NCBI GenBank assembly: GCA_013365365.1
Contig: JABVXU010000055.1
Span: 47,501-111,500, forward strand
Source of the DNA: Cruorifilaria tuberocauda
Taxonomy: Eukaryota > Nematoda > Chromadorea > Rhabditida > Onchocercidae
Length of the DNA stretch: 64,000 nt
Reading direction: 5' to 3'
The position numbers and the translations under genes were made by a program. A model generated the notes under the pieces. The model was not told where the DNA came from. It saw only the letters and a program-made list of their open reading frames with translations, and did not search any database. Position 1 is the stretch's first letter. Every line of letters begins with the position of its first letter. Positions 10,443 through 24,020 of the stretch are shown one piece after another.

Positions 10443-13400
10443 ATGGAAGAAGTTAAAGCTCTGAGAGTTTTGGATGAATTGTCTCGTGTAAATATTGATA
10501 ATCCGAATCTAACAAGTATACTGGAGAGCAAGATCCTATTTGATCACTCACTGTATTCGCTTCCGGACTGTCCTGTGCGTCGTCGTTTCTTTTCTGTTGT
10601 TGAATGTTTTCTTATTGCGCTGTGGCAGAAAAGCTATTTTGGATGCAAATATTTGGATGATGAGATACAACATATTCTTCCCGTATTTGGTATTTTGAAA
10701 GATGTGGTCCAAAAAATTAACTTCAATACAGGTGTAGAGTTCTCGTCCGTTTTTCAAGTTTTCTCATCCTTTATACTGAGGTGGTACTTTATTCTCGTCA
10801 GAGTTTAATGAGCCAACCCGATGTCGTATAATGACGCATGTGGAGCGTTGCAAGTTACGTAAATCCTTCAATGCTTGTTAAACTGACTGAATTGAGTACT
10901 TTTGTAGTATGTCATTCCATTCATTGGGCTCGAAATGCAGTTATCTGTTTATGACTTCGTCCCCTTAAGGTGCTCATATCCATGATTTTTAACATTGACG
11001 ATTTCATTCTATAGAGACGGTGTGGTTTGGTGGTGTGCAGTCAGGCCTTGAAACAGATCCACTGAATAATGCAATTACGTTTTTAAGTTGCTGCTGGCAT
11101 GTAGCCACACTTGTTATTGATATTTGTGGTTAGTTGTGAATTTTCGCTTTGTAGCGACTTCTGTTCATTAAAACCTAGGATTATTCATCTGTTTATGCAA
11201 AAACTTTTCGGAAAATAAAAACTTATATCAATTCTTTGAATTGTTGTCGCATTTTCTGGTTTCTTTTTTTGAGAAGATTCAGTGCCATTCCCCTATTCAT
11301 TTGACAGTCTTTTGTTTTCAGATGCTAGTGAAATTCAGGACTTACTAAAAGCTTCCACTCGTATGATTCCGCAAGGCAGTTGTGTGTTAGCAGCCTTACT
11401 GACACACGATGAAAGATGTCTTTCTGCTGCTGTTGCATTATTGCACCTAGAAGCTGCTAAAATGTAAATTTCAAAAACATATAAAAGGCCTTTTGGCGTC
11501 ACCAAGTACGTGTAATGAAAGTGATGCAATGTGACTCGGGGTTGCTGCGTTTTATTTTGTCTTTCAAATATGTTAAAATTTATTTTTTGGTGCACTTGAA
11601 AAGTTTTCCTCTATGGGTTAGCCTGTAATTACGCAAAAATCCTTGACTTCAAAAAATGTCATCTTATTAAAGTCAGTTTGGTTTGGGGAAATTGATATAA
11701 AATAAAAGCAAAAAAGAAACCAAAAGTAGATGTTGTGGATTGTGGTTCTTAAAAGAGCTGATTATCCTTTCATGAAAAAGAGTTTCAGTAAACATTTAGT
11801 GGATAAAAGATTGGCAGTGATAATATTGGTGAGGAGTTGATGGAGCTTTGCTTGGGAATGAAGATGAATTTTCTCTTTGTGGTTTGGCGATATTGCTGCT
11901 CCATTTGATGATAATGAGATTGGCTGTCCAACCAGTAGAACCATATATTATCACGTTGAGTAGTATATGAACTGAGAACTATTTAGATTATGAGAAATCA
12001 TGTGGATGAGATGAAATCATCTAGACATAACAAGATAAATCAATAATGCATCATGCAGACGTACAATAAACTATGATATCATTATTAGCATCGTCTTCTA
12101 GCGGAAAGAAAGAGCTGATGGGAAAAATAGAATTGATTTATTGGAGGTTGATCATGAAGAGATTGTATAAGAAGAAACGAAGAGAATTTCATAACAGAAA
12201 TTTGGCTTTTGACATTAATCTTAAAGTAATAGACAAGGAATGTCTTATGACAAGAATAGCATAAATGTCAATTATGCAACATGTAAATAATTTTGTCATA
12301 AAATTTCTTTTAATTTCTTAGCAGCGATGACAGAGAAAAAAAGAGGGAGAACAAGAGATAAAGGGAGAATATTGTATTTTTTTCAGATAATAGCAGAGTA
12401 ACTTGAATATCACTTCAACAAATAGTTAAAATAAATTAATTTCAGCGAAATGCCACCTCAGCTCAAAGCCATGTGGTTATTCCGACACATTTTATTTTCA
12501 ATAGCCTATGACCATCAGGTGTGGTATTGTTCTTAAATCTCTTTTTTAATTTGTTGACTGTGCAGTGAGTGAGGGAAGTTTTTTTTTATGAAAAGAATTT
12601 CAAATTTTTCCCAAAGAAAATTTTTTCTTGAATATTAATTTCAAAACCAAGTTTTTCTTACTGAGTTCTATCTTATTCTTTTATTTTAAAAATTTATGCA
12701 GGTAATTCTGGATTGGCTTTATTCGGAGTTAGTCGCAGTGCCTTTCATATTACGTTTTCTAAAAGTGCTGATTGAACAGCAGAATGATGTTCATGGACAA
12801 CAATATAGTAGTTTTTCGTGTTTGCCGTATGTTCCGTATAATTTTCTAAAGACAATACTCGGTTTAATTGCTGTGGCATCATGCTACTGATTAGTGAGAT
12901 ATGAAAAGAGTTTTGTTTTCATAAATTTTTATTCGAAAAACAAATTGCCATTTTGAAGCAGAAAGAAATCTATCAGCTCGATTCAAAAAGATCAAAATTT
13001 CTCTTGTGTTTTCGGCATTTTTAATTATCTGATCTAGTTGTTCATTATTCTATTTCTAGGTGTTGTGAAAGTAATAAGAAAACGCGATTTGTTCGGAGCA
13101 AAACGGTTTCTTTTGGAAATGATCTAACTCTTAACATTCGGCAGTTGCATGGAGATTTACCCGTTACTACCTCCTACACATTCTCGAAGATCGAAAGGGT
13201 TTTTGATTTAATATTTAGCATCTTAACAGTTTCTCTTCTATGCATTGAAGTTTGATCGTCCTTCTGATTCATTATAGCGATGGATCTGTCATCAAATAAA
13301 AGAATTACAATATTGTTGTAGGAAGTGTGTTTGATGATACCTAAATCTAGTAACGAAGAGTCAGGTGATCAGCAAATTGTCAAATGTTTCGAGAAGTTAC

Positions 13401-13552
13401 GAACTTCCTGCATACGATTGCAAAATTCTGGTGATGCTCCATTTAATGTAATGCCCATAATTTGGATTGTTGAACAGTTCCAGAAGACAGTGACGGAGAG
13501 TGAAACTGTATCATCAGGTATTGAAAATCAGCTAGAGATTAATATGACATAA
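10443..13552 (+). CDS. LINES/LINS1-family protein
   Basis: Six exons: 10443-10731, 11322-11463, 12446-12518, 12702-12826, 13060-13198 and 13322-13552, all in frame, give 332 residues. Similarity to the LINES family is seen in the helical block MWLFRHILFSIAYDHQ followed by ILDWLYSEL and FILRFLKVLIEQQ, which resembles the LINES motif (LDWL..., FL.YLLRFLK), and in the C-terminal KCFEKLRTSCIRLQ...PFNVMPI, like the LINES C-terminal domain (CLxRLR...PYN). Drosophila lines modulates Wingless and Hedgehog transcriptional output and segment polarity; human LINS1 is linked to intellectual disability. The protein is much shorter than human LINS1 (about 757 residues), lacking most of the N-terminal part. 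The start is the ATG at 10443; an in-frame GTG 15 bases upstream is not needed. A poly(A) signal lies at 13609-13614. Introns are 115-981 bases. Confidence 0.6.
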
Positions 13553-14076
13553 GGTCTTTTCAAAGAAATTGATTTTTTTCTTACATCATGTAGTAAAGGA
13601 GAGGAACAAATAAAGTGGCTCAATAAATATATACGGATTTTTGTAGAGGAATTTCATTTTCTTGCTATTTCATATTTCTTGTATGTGATTGAAATTGTTA
13701 AATGTATATCTCTTCCGCTACACATACAAGTTTTTAGATTTCCATGTCATTTAATCAGGAGAGTATCTGAAAATATTGAAGGAATTGCACAGATTTCAGA
13801 GATATTGAACATCCTGCACCCTGAAATTCGTAGAACTGCATTTTCTTGCAAAAGTGGGCGTTGATGTAGTTTCAATGAACATCGATTTTTAGCGAATTGG
13901 TCGTGAGCCCGTGGTAGTTATCTTTAGGGTTGGTTTGTTAGGCACAGGGAAGTTGTCATGGGTTAGCATTGCGGGTTCATTGGTTTTTTCAGTGGGAGCT
14001 CGGGTTAATTTGGTTGGCTGTGATGTGAGTATTGATATTGTCAGATTGAATTGTTGATTTTAGAGCATTGCTGACA
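13553..14076 (+). other. LINES 3' end and trans-splice acceptor of the SR gene
   Basis: AATAAA at 13609-13614 is a likely poly(A) signal for the LINES gene. A T-rich acceptor (gttgattttag, AG at 14062-14063) lies 13 bases before the ATG of the next gene and fits spliced-leader addition. The spacing of about 525 bases between stop and start would allow an operon, but a separate promoter cannot be excluded. Confidence 0.4.
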
Positions 14077-16893
14077 ATGTCTTCATCGGGAAGCGATCGT
14101 AATCGATCAAAAAGTCACTCTCCCAGAAGGTTTGTTTGTTTGCAGAAGAAAGGAAAAAGAATGCTTGGGAAATTTACCAGTTGAGAAAGTTACTTGAAAA
14201 CATAATTATGTTCTGATAATTCGGAATAGCGTTTTTATTTTATGCACAGTATATTTCATCTCATTATATCAGGGTGTAGCACTACTCTCAATGTCCTATC
14301 CTTTTCTGAATCATCGTATAAGATGTGTTACGCTGTCAGGACAAATGAGGTTGTTTTATTGGTTAAGGAAGTGAACCAAATGTTCTAATGTTTTGACCTA
14401 AAATAAATTTGGACAAAGTTGCATAAATCAGTACGAAGTCGTTGTTTGACGATAGTTTGTGATATTTATGGTTTCTGGTTTTTATACATGTAATTTCCAG
14501 TGAACGATCTGACTCGCGCAGCAATACTCCACCTCGTCGGCGTAGTCGTTCAAGATCAGTTGATCATGCTGTTGAGCAGCTCGGTCGGTTACATATATGT
14601 AACTTCGATGAGAGTCTGAGAAAAGATGATCTGAAGGACGCATTTGGGTATTTATTCGATGTTTTTCCTCTGAAGCATTTTGAAGAAGTTAGAAGATGCC
14701 TTCCAATTTGGGTCATATTTTCATTGGTACTAAGTTTAAGCACATCAGAGTTATGTTTTTAAAGATAATATAATTTTGCAGAAAATCATTATATTTACTC
14801 ATTTCTTTTCAATTTGCAGTTGTGCATATTGGGAACTTTATGATCTTTCGGTTCAAGCAGACTACTTAGCAACTGGTTCATAAAATAATTAAGATAATAT
14901 GATTTCGCATATTGACAAAGCTATTTAGCAAATTTGGTGACATCGATAATGTTTGGTTGGCATCATACCCACCGCTGTTTGCGTTTGTCACGTTCAAAGC
15001 GAAGGAGGATGCTGCTGATGCGTTGAAAGAGATGAATAACGCGTGAGTAAATTCATAGTTCATTTCATAGTAGTACCATAGGGAACATGTAGCACTATAA
15101 AGTTGACGTGTTTTAGATCCAAAATTTTTGGAATTGTGGGTAGTTTGAAACCTTGTAGATATAATGCGGTTAATTTATTGTATTATCAGTTGCTATCGTT
15201 ACAGGTACATTGGAAGAAACAAGATCAAGGTAGCCACAGCTCATCCACCAAGAAAACCAGGTGAAAGGGGACCGCCACGTCGCTATGGTGGTGGCGGTGG
15301 TTATCGAGGAGGTGGTGGACCACGGTTTGTTTTCCTTTGAATGTTTTGTGTATATTATCCATTATCTTTTTTGAAATTCATTTAGTTTTACTGTCGGCTA
15401 AGTTCTCAGGGATTATCACGTGTTTATAATTTATTTTCCAGTTCATATGGTGGGTATGGCGGTAGAGGCGGTGGATACGGAGGAGGTTACGGAGGACGAT
15501 CGGGAAACTCTCGTTCATACGGCGGAGGTGGTTATCGAAGCAGTTACAGTAGTGGCGGGAATGGAAGTGACCGAAGGTAGGACTTTTCATCAATGAACTA
15601 TGTTCAGAATTGTGCATCATCAGATCGAATCTAACATCTTGCTACACTTTGTTTCATGACTAATTCTCTGTGTTTCCCTTTCTCAATTTAAACACTTCGT
15701 CTCTAATAGCGTCCACGTCTTTGATTCCAATCTGAACACAATGAACTATGCTCAATTTGAAAGATTTTCACTTATTCCAAAAAGGAAACGATACAAGTGC
15801 AGCTAGTGATCTAATAGAGATTACAAGTAACCCATTAAAACTTCATGTCTCTTTCAAACTGTCAACTGGTTATGTTGAAGTTTCTAAAATTCATTTTTCT
15901 TTATATTCCAGTACTCAGTCTCTCTTAAATGAAAGGAAAGAAAGCATTGCATATGTATAAACTGGTCCGTTCTGCACTGGCCGAACTATGCAAACTGGTG
16001 TTCGGGTACGAATGAAATGAGTTATCCTCACTTACGGCTTCTGCCGGCCAAGCAAAATTTTGGTACTACTCATATGTAGATGGTTCGGTTAACAGTTGTA
16101 CGGTGGGCGGATACTGGTAGCTTTGACAAAATCGGCTGCATTTGATTCTGTAAATTGCTGGATTCCGCGATGAATAATATCGGTGGTTACATCACAAGAT
16201 ATTCTTTTAAATTGGGCATTGTACTTCTGCGAGTGGTAAGTCCGATTTTGCGCACTTGTATTTCTGGGTCCTGTTTCCTGAGTAAATTCCGGATCTAGTT
16301 TTTTTTGTCTTCGAAATTTTTGGACGATGAAGGCTGTTTTTAATCTTTTTGCTAGTAAAAATTCTGTAATGCGATTTGGTTATTCCTGATTTCTAACATC
16401 GTTCCTGATTGGACTTTAAAATCGTTGAAATAGTATTAAAATGGTAAAATCGTTTAAAAAACTATTTACAATAATGAAAATTTTAAACTAATTTTACATA
16501 AAATTGACGAGTGCGGCATTCGGATTGTTACTGAAGTACTGATCAAACCTTATTCTTAAAATAGCATTTGCATATCAAGTGAGGCTATATATATTTATGA
16601 AATCATCAGTGGTCCATATGTCTGCCAGTAGCATGTTTATCAACTATTAATGGTTCATCTGTTTGCTAAATTAAAAAATACTTTCTCGAAATACGTTGTA
16701 TTGATATTTTATCAATATAACGAGTATTGTTAAATATACATGCCGTGAGAACTTGTGTTGTGAAATCTACGCAGTTGATTTTTCAAAGGAAATTTACGAA
16801 TGGTAAGTTGATTTCTGACATTTTTTTGGATGCACTGTTTTCAATGCTGAATCTTTCAGGAGCGGCAGTAATCGTTACAGTGATCGCCGCTGA
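14077..16893 (+). CDS. SR-type RNA-binding protein (single RRM, RS N-terminus, Gly/Tyr-rich tail)
   Basis: Six exons: 14077-14129, 14501-14647, 14929-15042, 15205-15324, 15442-15576 and 16860-16893. All are in frame and encode 200 residues. Residues 1-40 are Arg/Ser-rich (RRRSRSRS). One RRM follows at about 48-117, with RNP2 LHICNF and RNP1 LFAFVTF; the segment VWLASYPPLFAFVTF closely resembles SRSF3/SRSF7 (VWVARNPPGFAFVEF). The tail is Gly/Tyr/Arg-rich (GGYGG, RGGG) and ends in a short RS-like SGSNRYSDRR. SR proteins bind pre-mRNA and guide splicing and export in the nucleus. The RS-RRM-Gly order recalls TRA2, while the RRM itself is closer to SRSF3/7, so the exact orthologue is open. The last intron is 1,283 bases and carries an exon-like segment that would end the frame early. 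Confidence 0.85.
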
Positions 16894-17145
16894 TTCGTTG
16901 TATTCCATGCAGAACGTGATTATTTCTCTTGAAGTCTACTGTTTTTTTTTTCCTTTTGAGTTAGATTCGTATTTCGAAGCTAAAAGTCTATCTTAATTTC
17001 TCTGTTCAGGTAATGTCAGGAAACAAATCTACTTGTTTTTTGTATGTTAAAGGTTGAAATTCAATATAACGTCCTTAAAGTTTTATGTTGTTGGTCAGAT
17101 TTGCTTTTTGTATTTTTTTCTAAAATTTGATTAAGATACGGAACA

Positions 17146-17151
17146 AATAAA
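17146..17151 (+). terminator. poly(A) signal of the SR gene
   Basis: AATAAA occurs about 250 bases after the SR stop codon, a reasonable 3' UTR length for this window. Confidence 0.45.
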
Positions 17152-17315
17152 ACCAGTTTATCATTATAGGAGTTATGTGTTTCATTTAATGTGATGTGAC
17201 TGCACTAAAATATATGACGAGTTACTGTAAGTGATCACGAAATTTGATCGCACAAATGAAAGTATAAACTGGGTATGCGGGGGCAGTCCTTGGAAAACAT
17301 AAAGAGCAAGTTGTA

Positions 17316-17365
17316 GGAGAATTTGGGGTTATATAGATATATATATATATAACCACATTTTCTCC
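17316..17365. repeat. imperfect 20-bp inverted repeat (hairpin)
   Basis: The arms 17316-17335 and 17346-17365 match at about 17 of 20 positions with a 10-base TA-rich loop. Each outer end is ggagaa/ttctcc, inner ends are gttatata/tatataac. It could form a small stem-loop or be the remnant of a palindromic element. Confidence 0.5.
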
Positions 17366-20300
17366 TAAAATATATATATATGATATGCCTATGCGATGAA
17401 GAACAGTAAACTTGATTATTGTTGACCTATCTTTCGAACAAAATGATTGATAATTAACAAGGATGACAAATTCTGTGCAGAATTTAATCATCAAGATCTG
17501 GAATAATTCTTATCGCGCCTTATTTTTCAAATTATATGAAATAAGAGTGAGGGGATTTTTGAAATGCGTTGCGATAATATCGTACCGAATTTAATCGGGT
17601 ATGTCTTCTGATTTGCAGTGGGAAATGCTATATAATAATAGGAATTAAAGTGGAGGATATGGGGAATCTTGAACGGATTGGCAGTCGGAGATCTCTTGTC
17701 AGGAAAAGTAGTTAAAATATACAATCAGGAATTAATTTAAAAATTATAACTGTCATTATGATTGTTTTTTGGTTAACGCTTTTTGTTTTTTTTGGTTATA
17801 GAGCAAATATTCATTTAAAACGGAAATTACGGCTAACTTGCGAATAGACGAGCGAATGCGGAGTTGGTTTACGACAAAATCAAAGTGAATATGTCTACTT
17901 TGTTGTCTACATGGTTGAGACAGTTTCCACATGAAATCAAAGGATAATTATTGTGTGAGAAATTAAATGTATGATAGTTTGAAGGCAGTTGAAGGTGGTT
18001 CCACAACACTTCCAATCCGTCGATAGATGAGGATACTTCGAGGTTTATAGTTTGCAAAAATAGACAAGATGCAAAGTTTTTTATTCCGTAATATTCAAAA
18101 AATAATTCTAAATTTTACTCGATCTATTTACATTACATAAAAGCTTCCTAATTTCAAGAAGTAAATGAAATCATCACATTGTGATACAGCAAGAAAAAAA
18201 AATGAAATATTTTTGATGTGGAAACTTTCCACGAACAACTTCGATAAACAGATATCTTTCAGAATTCAGCGATTTATGGAAAAAGTTATCGAAGAATGTG
18301 AATTTCTAATTTTGAATCTCATTACCAGAATATATTTGATCAAAAGAAGAATGAATTATTTCGATAGTGAAGTAATTGAATTTTATTAATTTAATAGATA
18401 AACTTACTGTTCATATAGATTTCAAAATTCCACTGTAAAATTGCTAAAGATGGATCAACCAAATTGAGTGTATCCTCTCTTTCATCGATATATGAATTGC
18501 TTTATAGTTGATATTCGAATTATTGATATACATATCGAATATATATTAAAATTGCTGTCTATGTCATTTTTTACTTTTTATTTCGCTTTCTTCTCATCAC
18601 TTTATGCAGTAAGCTTGTTAGCTAGTAAACGCTTTCCTAATATCAATAGAACTGAGTCATTCGATATATTTAAAATGCAAAAATTTTTGTTAAGAAAAAC
18701 GCATAGTGAAATTATTTACTGAATTGCTATTAATTCACATATCACAGATAAGTTTGCCTATTACAAATAACGGAAATAATACGATATCATAATGCTACAG
18801 TATAAAAGTTAGAAGTTGATAAGTGCTACTAAAATCAGTACCTAGAAATCTTATTATTGAAGTAATCATTTTTTTTCTCTTGTTGATAAGTTAATGATTA
18901 TTAAAGAAAATCTCAAATTTCCATTTTTTTTTTGTTTGCCTTCTAAATTAAATTAGAAAAAATTCGTTTACTACGTAAAAAATAAATTTTGAAATTTCCG
19001 TTCACTGGGGTGATTTCTCCCTAACACAATCAGTAGCTCTTGGAAGAACTTTTTAGTATGCCATAACACCTGATGATCTGAAAAACTGTAGGAATTTTCC
19101 GGTAATATATCATGGGATCATGTGATAAATGACTGCTACAAGACATCAATGATAACTTGTCGATACGAACATAATATACGATCGCGATCTCTTCAATGAT
19201 TTTCAATTTATTCCAGAATTTAAAATTGCAACGTAAAATGAGTGCAACATAGTTTATCCATTTTGGATAACACTTCTTTTTCACTTTTTTTTCGCTTTCT
19301 TAAGACAAGCATGAAAATATAATCAAATGTACTTCAAATTGATCAAAATTATGATTAAAGATGATTTTTGTTCCATAATCTTTGAAGCAGATACTACTGT
19401 AATTGATATTGTAATCTATTAGAATAAATAAATTGGACTTATTGTTGTGAGACTAAATCGAAATGCACAAGTTAGACGTAGAAATGTGGAAATTTCGTAT
19501 AATTCTTCATCCAAGTCTGCAAGTAATTCAATGATTATGGATAAAGTTTGAATAGCGAAGGAAATCTAAGAACAATAATCTTGTTATCAATTTCATTCAT
19601 GATATTCCAAAATTTTTATATTTACTTCTATTATGAAGGTATAACAAATGTACTTTGTGAATGTAATACCAATTTTATCACTATTTCCTTATTCATGTCA
19701 TTTTTTCCAAATTTTCTTATCGCTTATGTTTTATATTGCTTCTCTTCCATTCAATCTTGATTCTGGAAATTTCTAAAATATATGCCGCAGTTAGACTCAA
19801 CGGACAAATTAAGCTATAACCAAAAATAAAAAAATGTTTTATGAGACATTTCTCCTACGTTTTCACTGATTTTTCGCCTGATTATTTTCTATCGATTTTA
19901 GCTTTTCGAAATTTTTATTTTAAATTTAATAAAAAAAAAATTCAATAGTTACAGAAAAAATCTGTAAAGGAGAAATATTTTTAGAACATGAAATTACTTT
20001 TAGAAGATTATTTATTTGTGAATTTATACTTTATAGTGTTTGTTTGCAGTTGTTTATTGTTGTTGTTTATAGTGTTATATCATTCTTTTTATTGACCATT
20101 GTTTTCAAACCAAATCGTTGAAAGAAAATATTGTAATTAGTGATAAAATAAAATGATCGTCATTATAATCATCCATTAGCAATTAATTGTTGATAGAGAT
20201 TGCACAAGTATAAGATAAAGCAGCAACTGTTAAACGCAAACTAAAAATTATTATCACAAACATCCGGAAAGTATTTCTTCAGAAAGTATTTCATTTTCAA

Positions 20301-23170
20301 GATTTACGGCTATCGATCTCAAAGATATGTTGCACTAAAACTGCGTGAAATTGTTTTGTTTTTTTAAATAAATAAAGCCTATGAAATGCTGCTTATATAA
20401 TTCAGGATATATATGAGGCTAAGTTACTGATGATACTTCTTGATTATTTTGAATGCTAAGTGATAATTGAAATGCATAGAAATGTTCGATGATATTAGGG
20501 ATTAATTTAGCTATTTCTATACCAAATTAGTTTCACAAACTGAATACGATATGAGCTAAATTTCATTTTGATTTTCCAACATTTATGAAAAAATGGTTTT
20601 AAAAAAATCATAAATAATAATGGTTACGATAACTTCTGTAACGAAATTATATTCAACTGTTTATAAATCAAAATATATTCAAAAGTGCTGCTTGGATTAT
20701 TTGCAGAATTAGAAAAATTCTGTCAATATTTTGATATGAAATGAATTTTCACAATAACTGAAAAATATTTTTATCAATCTGAATATAATTATTTTTGAAA
20801 AAATATTTATGAGTTTTTTTCATTAAAATGATAATAATCTTTCATGTAACAAATTTCGTTTTAAACGTCGCATTTAATTCGGAATTTTTTTCAGAGGAAA
20901 AAATGAATTAATAAAAGCAAGAAATAAAAATGCATGCTCTATTGATGAATTGAGAAATGAGATACTTATCAATCATGAGATAACTTATTGCATTAGCTTA
21001 TTTAAAATTAGATTTATCTGTTTAGTGAGTTTAATTTTAAAAAAGTTAGTCTAATTTTTAATTTTCAAATCAATTAATTAATCTTTAAGATTTTTTAAAA
21101 TTTTTAAATCAATTAATTATTGATTTGCTAAACTGACTTCCACTTGTCATATAATAAAAAATGAAAAAATCATTCTGTTTTAGCAGTTATGTGATTTATG
21201 AAAGAAAAAAAAAACTATTTAGCTTTAGCTTATTTAAATATAAGAATAAATTTTTAACCATTAAAAAAGAACTAATCATTTTCAATGGAAAATTTAATGG
21301 CATGATTAAGCTTGAACAAATAATTCAATGCTTATCAATTATTTATCGTTGCATAACGTGAATGATTTGTTGATAATGAATTTTCAAGTTCTACGTATTG
21401 AAATGTTTGCTTTGCGAAACAAAAATTTCAAACAAATATTTCGCTTAAAATTTTCCTTTTAATTTTTTTTCAAAGTTTAATTGAATTTTTGTTGCCTGTT
21501 TTGAAAAGAAAATTTGTTGTGCAAATTTTATTTGCACTCATTTGTTTTATCGCTTAGTGAGTTTCATTTTTTTTTTCAGAAATATTTTAAGAGATCAAAA
21601 AGTTTTTATTTTGCAATTTTGCTACTATCTGAAATTCTTTACAAAATTGTTTTAAATATACGTATCATCAATGTACGTATCAGTAAGCAATTGATTAGAA
21701 ATGTTTCGAATGTTCAAGTTGATCAGTTTTATTTTATGGAATATATTGATGATTCTCGACCTTTTGCATGTCATTTTCTAAAATTTCTTAAAATATTCGA
21801 CTTCAATTTAATTAATAATGTACAGGAATCTTTTGTTATATGAGTTATTTGAAGTTCTAAATAGTTAGTTCCATGAATAGTGCAGTGAAATAAGCTATCA
21901 AAAATCTTATCAAATGTTATATCATACTTTATCATACCATATATTGTCCGAAATGAGTACCAATAGTCATTTTAGTATTAAATGAAAATTTCAATTAATT
22001 TAGTAATTCTTTACTTCAAAAGGAAAGAAAAATCAGTGGTGATGAAAGGTTATCATCCAAAAATACAGCTAAGAAACAGAATGAATAATAATTGGAAGAA
22101 TTATTCCATACATTTTCACATTTTCCCTCTTCTAAAATCGGGAAACTTTGCGCAAATTTTCTTATTCGTTAAACGAGACCAAAAATGATAAATATTTCAA
22201 ATTTAGATTTGAATTTGGTTTCATAAATGGTGCAGACATTTTTTTTAAAACATCAACTCTTTGTTTAAATAGTTACTAATGTTTGCATATACTACTGTTC
22301 GAAAGCATTTATAATTCATGTTTAAGATGATGCAATAATCTTGATTTTGATTGCATCAAGATAAGTTCAGAAGAAGATATATTGATGTATTTTTTTGCTA
22401 ATAATCATTATTCTTGTTAATCATCTTTGATTTAGTTCTCTTCAGATAAATGATTGATGATTTGTAATTTAAAATGCTTAGAATGATCATATATGGTTGA
22501 TAAAAAATTCAGGAATTCAATCATTTGTATTTTCATGTTAGCGAGATGTTAAATTAATAAGTAACCTCTTGTGAAATAGAAAATAGGAAGTAAATTGCCA
22601 TGATTAAGCTAAAATGTAGTATTAGGAGATATGATTCTGCATATGCTACAATTAAGTGAGAATGATAAAAAATGCTGTTCCTAAAGCACACTATTTGAGT
22701 GAAGTAATGAAATTGTCAAATTAGTTCGAGAGACAGGTGTTTTTTCTTTTACTTTTTCTTACTGAAGAGAAGAAGGGAGATAAAGAGGAAGGAGGAGAAA
22801 GAAAAAGTAGGATTACTTACTTTCTCGTCCATTTTCACTTCCGTATATGATATATATAAGAGGTCATTCTTCATTCTCAATTTTCGTCCTCTTTCCTTTT
22901 ACTTTCTTGCATAACTGATCGACGGGTGAAATTAAGCTATGAAATTCATTGATGAAAGATGCTAGTAAAATTAGTTATCGAAGTGAAAGAGTTTTAAGTT
23001 ATCATAATTAGTATGAAGCATGCAGATATTAGATATTAATATAAAATATATAGGATATGAAAATTGATATTAATCTTGATAGCATTATCAAAGGTAGACA
23101 AGTGACAAATGAATCGTTCAAGTGAAATTAATGAATGAATTTTTCACCACTATTTGTAATGTCCTGTGAA

Positions 23171-23240
23171 GCTATTGATATAAATAAACATTAGCAATAC
23201 GAGCTATTCAACTGATATAAATAAACATTGACAATACTGA
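23171..23240. repeat. tandem duplication of about 35 bp
   Basis: Two adjacent copies share gctatt, tgatataaataaacatt and caatac; the second has a small insertion and a few substitutions. Confidence 0.6.
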
Positions 23241-23996
23241 ATAGATGTGTCTATTAGGAATAAAGCATTAAAATTTGAACGATTCGTAGAAAAAGTAAGA
23301 AATATGGGCAATTTTACTGGAAAATGAAATTTCCGGTCATCCTACTTTTGTTTTTATTTTTTCTATCTTTTTTTTGAATGACTTTTGCGATTTCATTACT
23401 AAAAATGACATTTCCGTTCATGTTACTCTTGAGAACTTGTTGAGAAGTGATAAAAAATAGCTTTCATATTTGGCTGCCTATACAATTTCATACTTTTCTT
23501 TTTTTTTTCTTTTCAAAGAGTGAAAAACAAAATTTATCGTTGAAAAATATAAATTTCAATAACAAAATTTATTACTACAATGGTTTTTTTTAAATTATTA
23601 TTAGTTTTGTGTAATGCAAATATCATAAAGTGCACAAATGCTAAACTTAACTAATCACATACCTAATACTATTTTGTTCGTCTTAATTATTTAGCAATTA
23701 ATATTTAAATTTACATTTTAGTCAAATTATATGTTATATTTTATATAATGCAATCTTTTTCATGATGGAAAACTTAATTGAAATATTCATAACGAAATTT
23801 TTCAGCCAAAGTAAATATTTTAGTTTTATGAATTCTTTCTCATCCTCCGCTGATTTTTTAATTTTTTCTCCATGAACTTTAGCTCATATGTTTGCTTTTC
23901 TTATTTTCCAAGTACAACCCAGTGCTATGTGTTCAAAAGCAAGTTGAGCAAATTGAGCAAAAGCAAATTTTGGACGTGTGATCACGTTTCTCCATT

Positions 23997-24020
23997 CCGT
24001 GCATCCGTGCATCCGTGCAT
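23997..24020. repeat. three perfect copies of an 8-bp unit
   Basis: ccgtgcat is repeated three times without change, so this is a recent microsatellite-like expansion. Confidence 0.85.

Noticed and set aside
21514..21843. 109-codon plus-strand frame
   Set aside because: AT-rich with Phe/Ile/Leu/Lys bias from T and A runs; no conserved pattern.
22851..22860. TATATATAAG as a promoter
   Set aside because: No open frame or exon follows within a useful distance; such strings are expected in AT-rich DNA.
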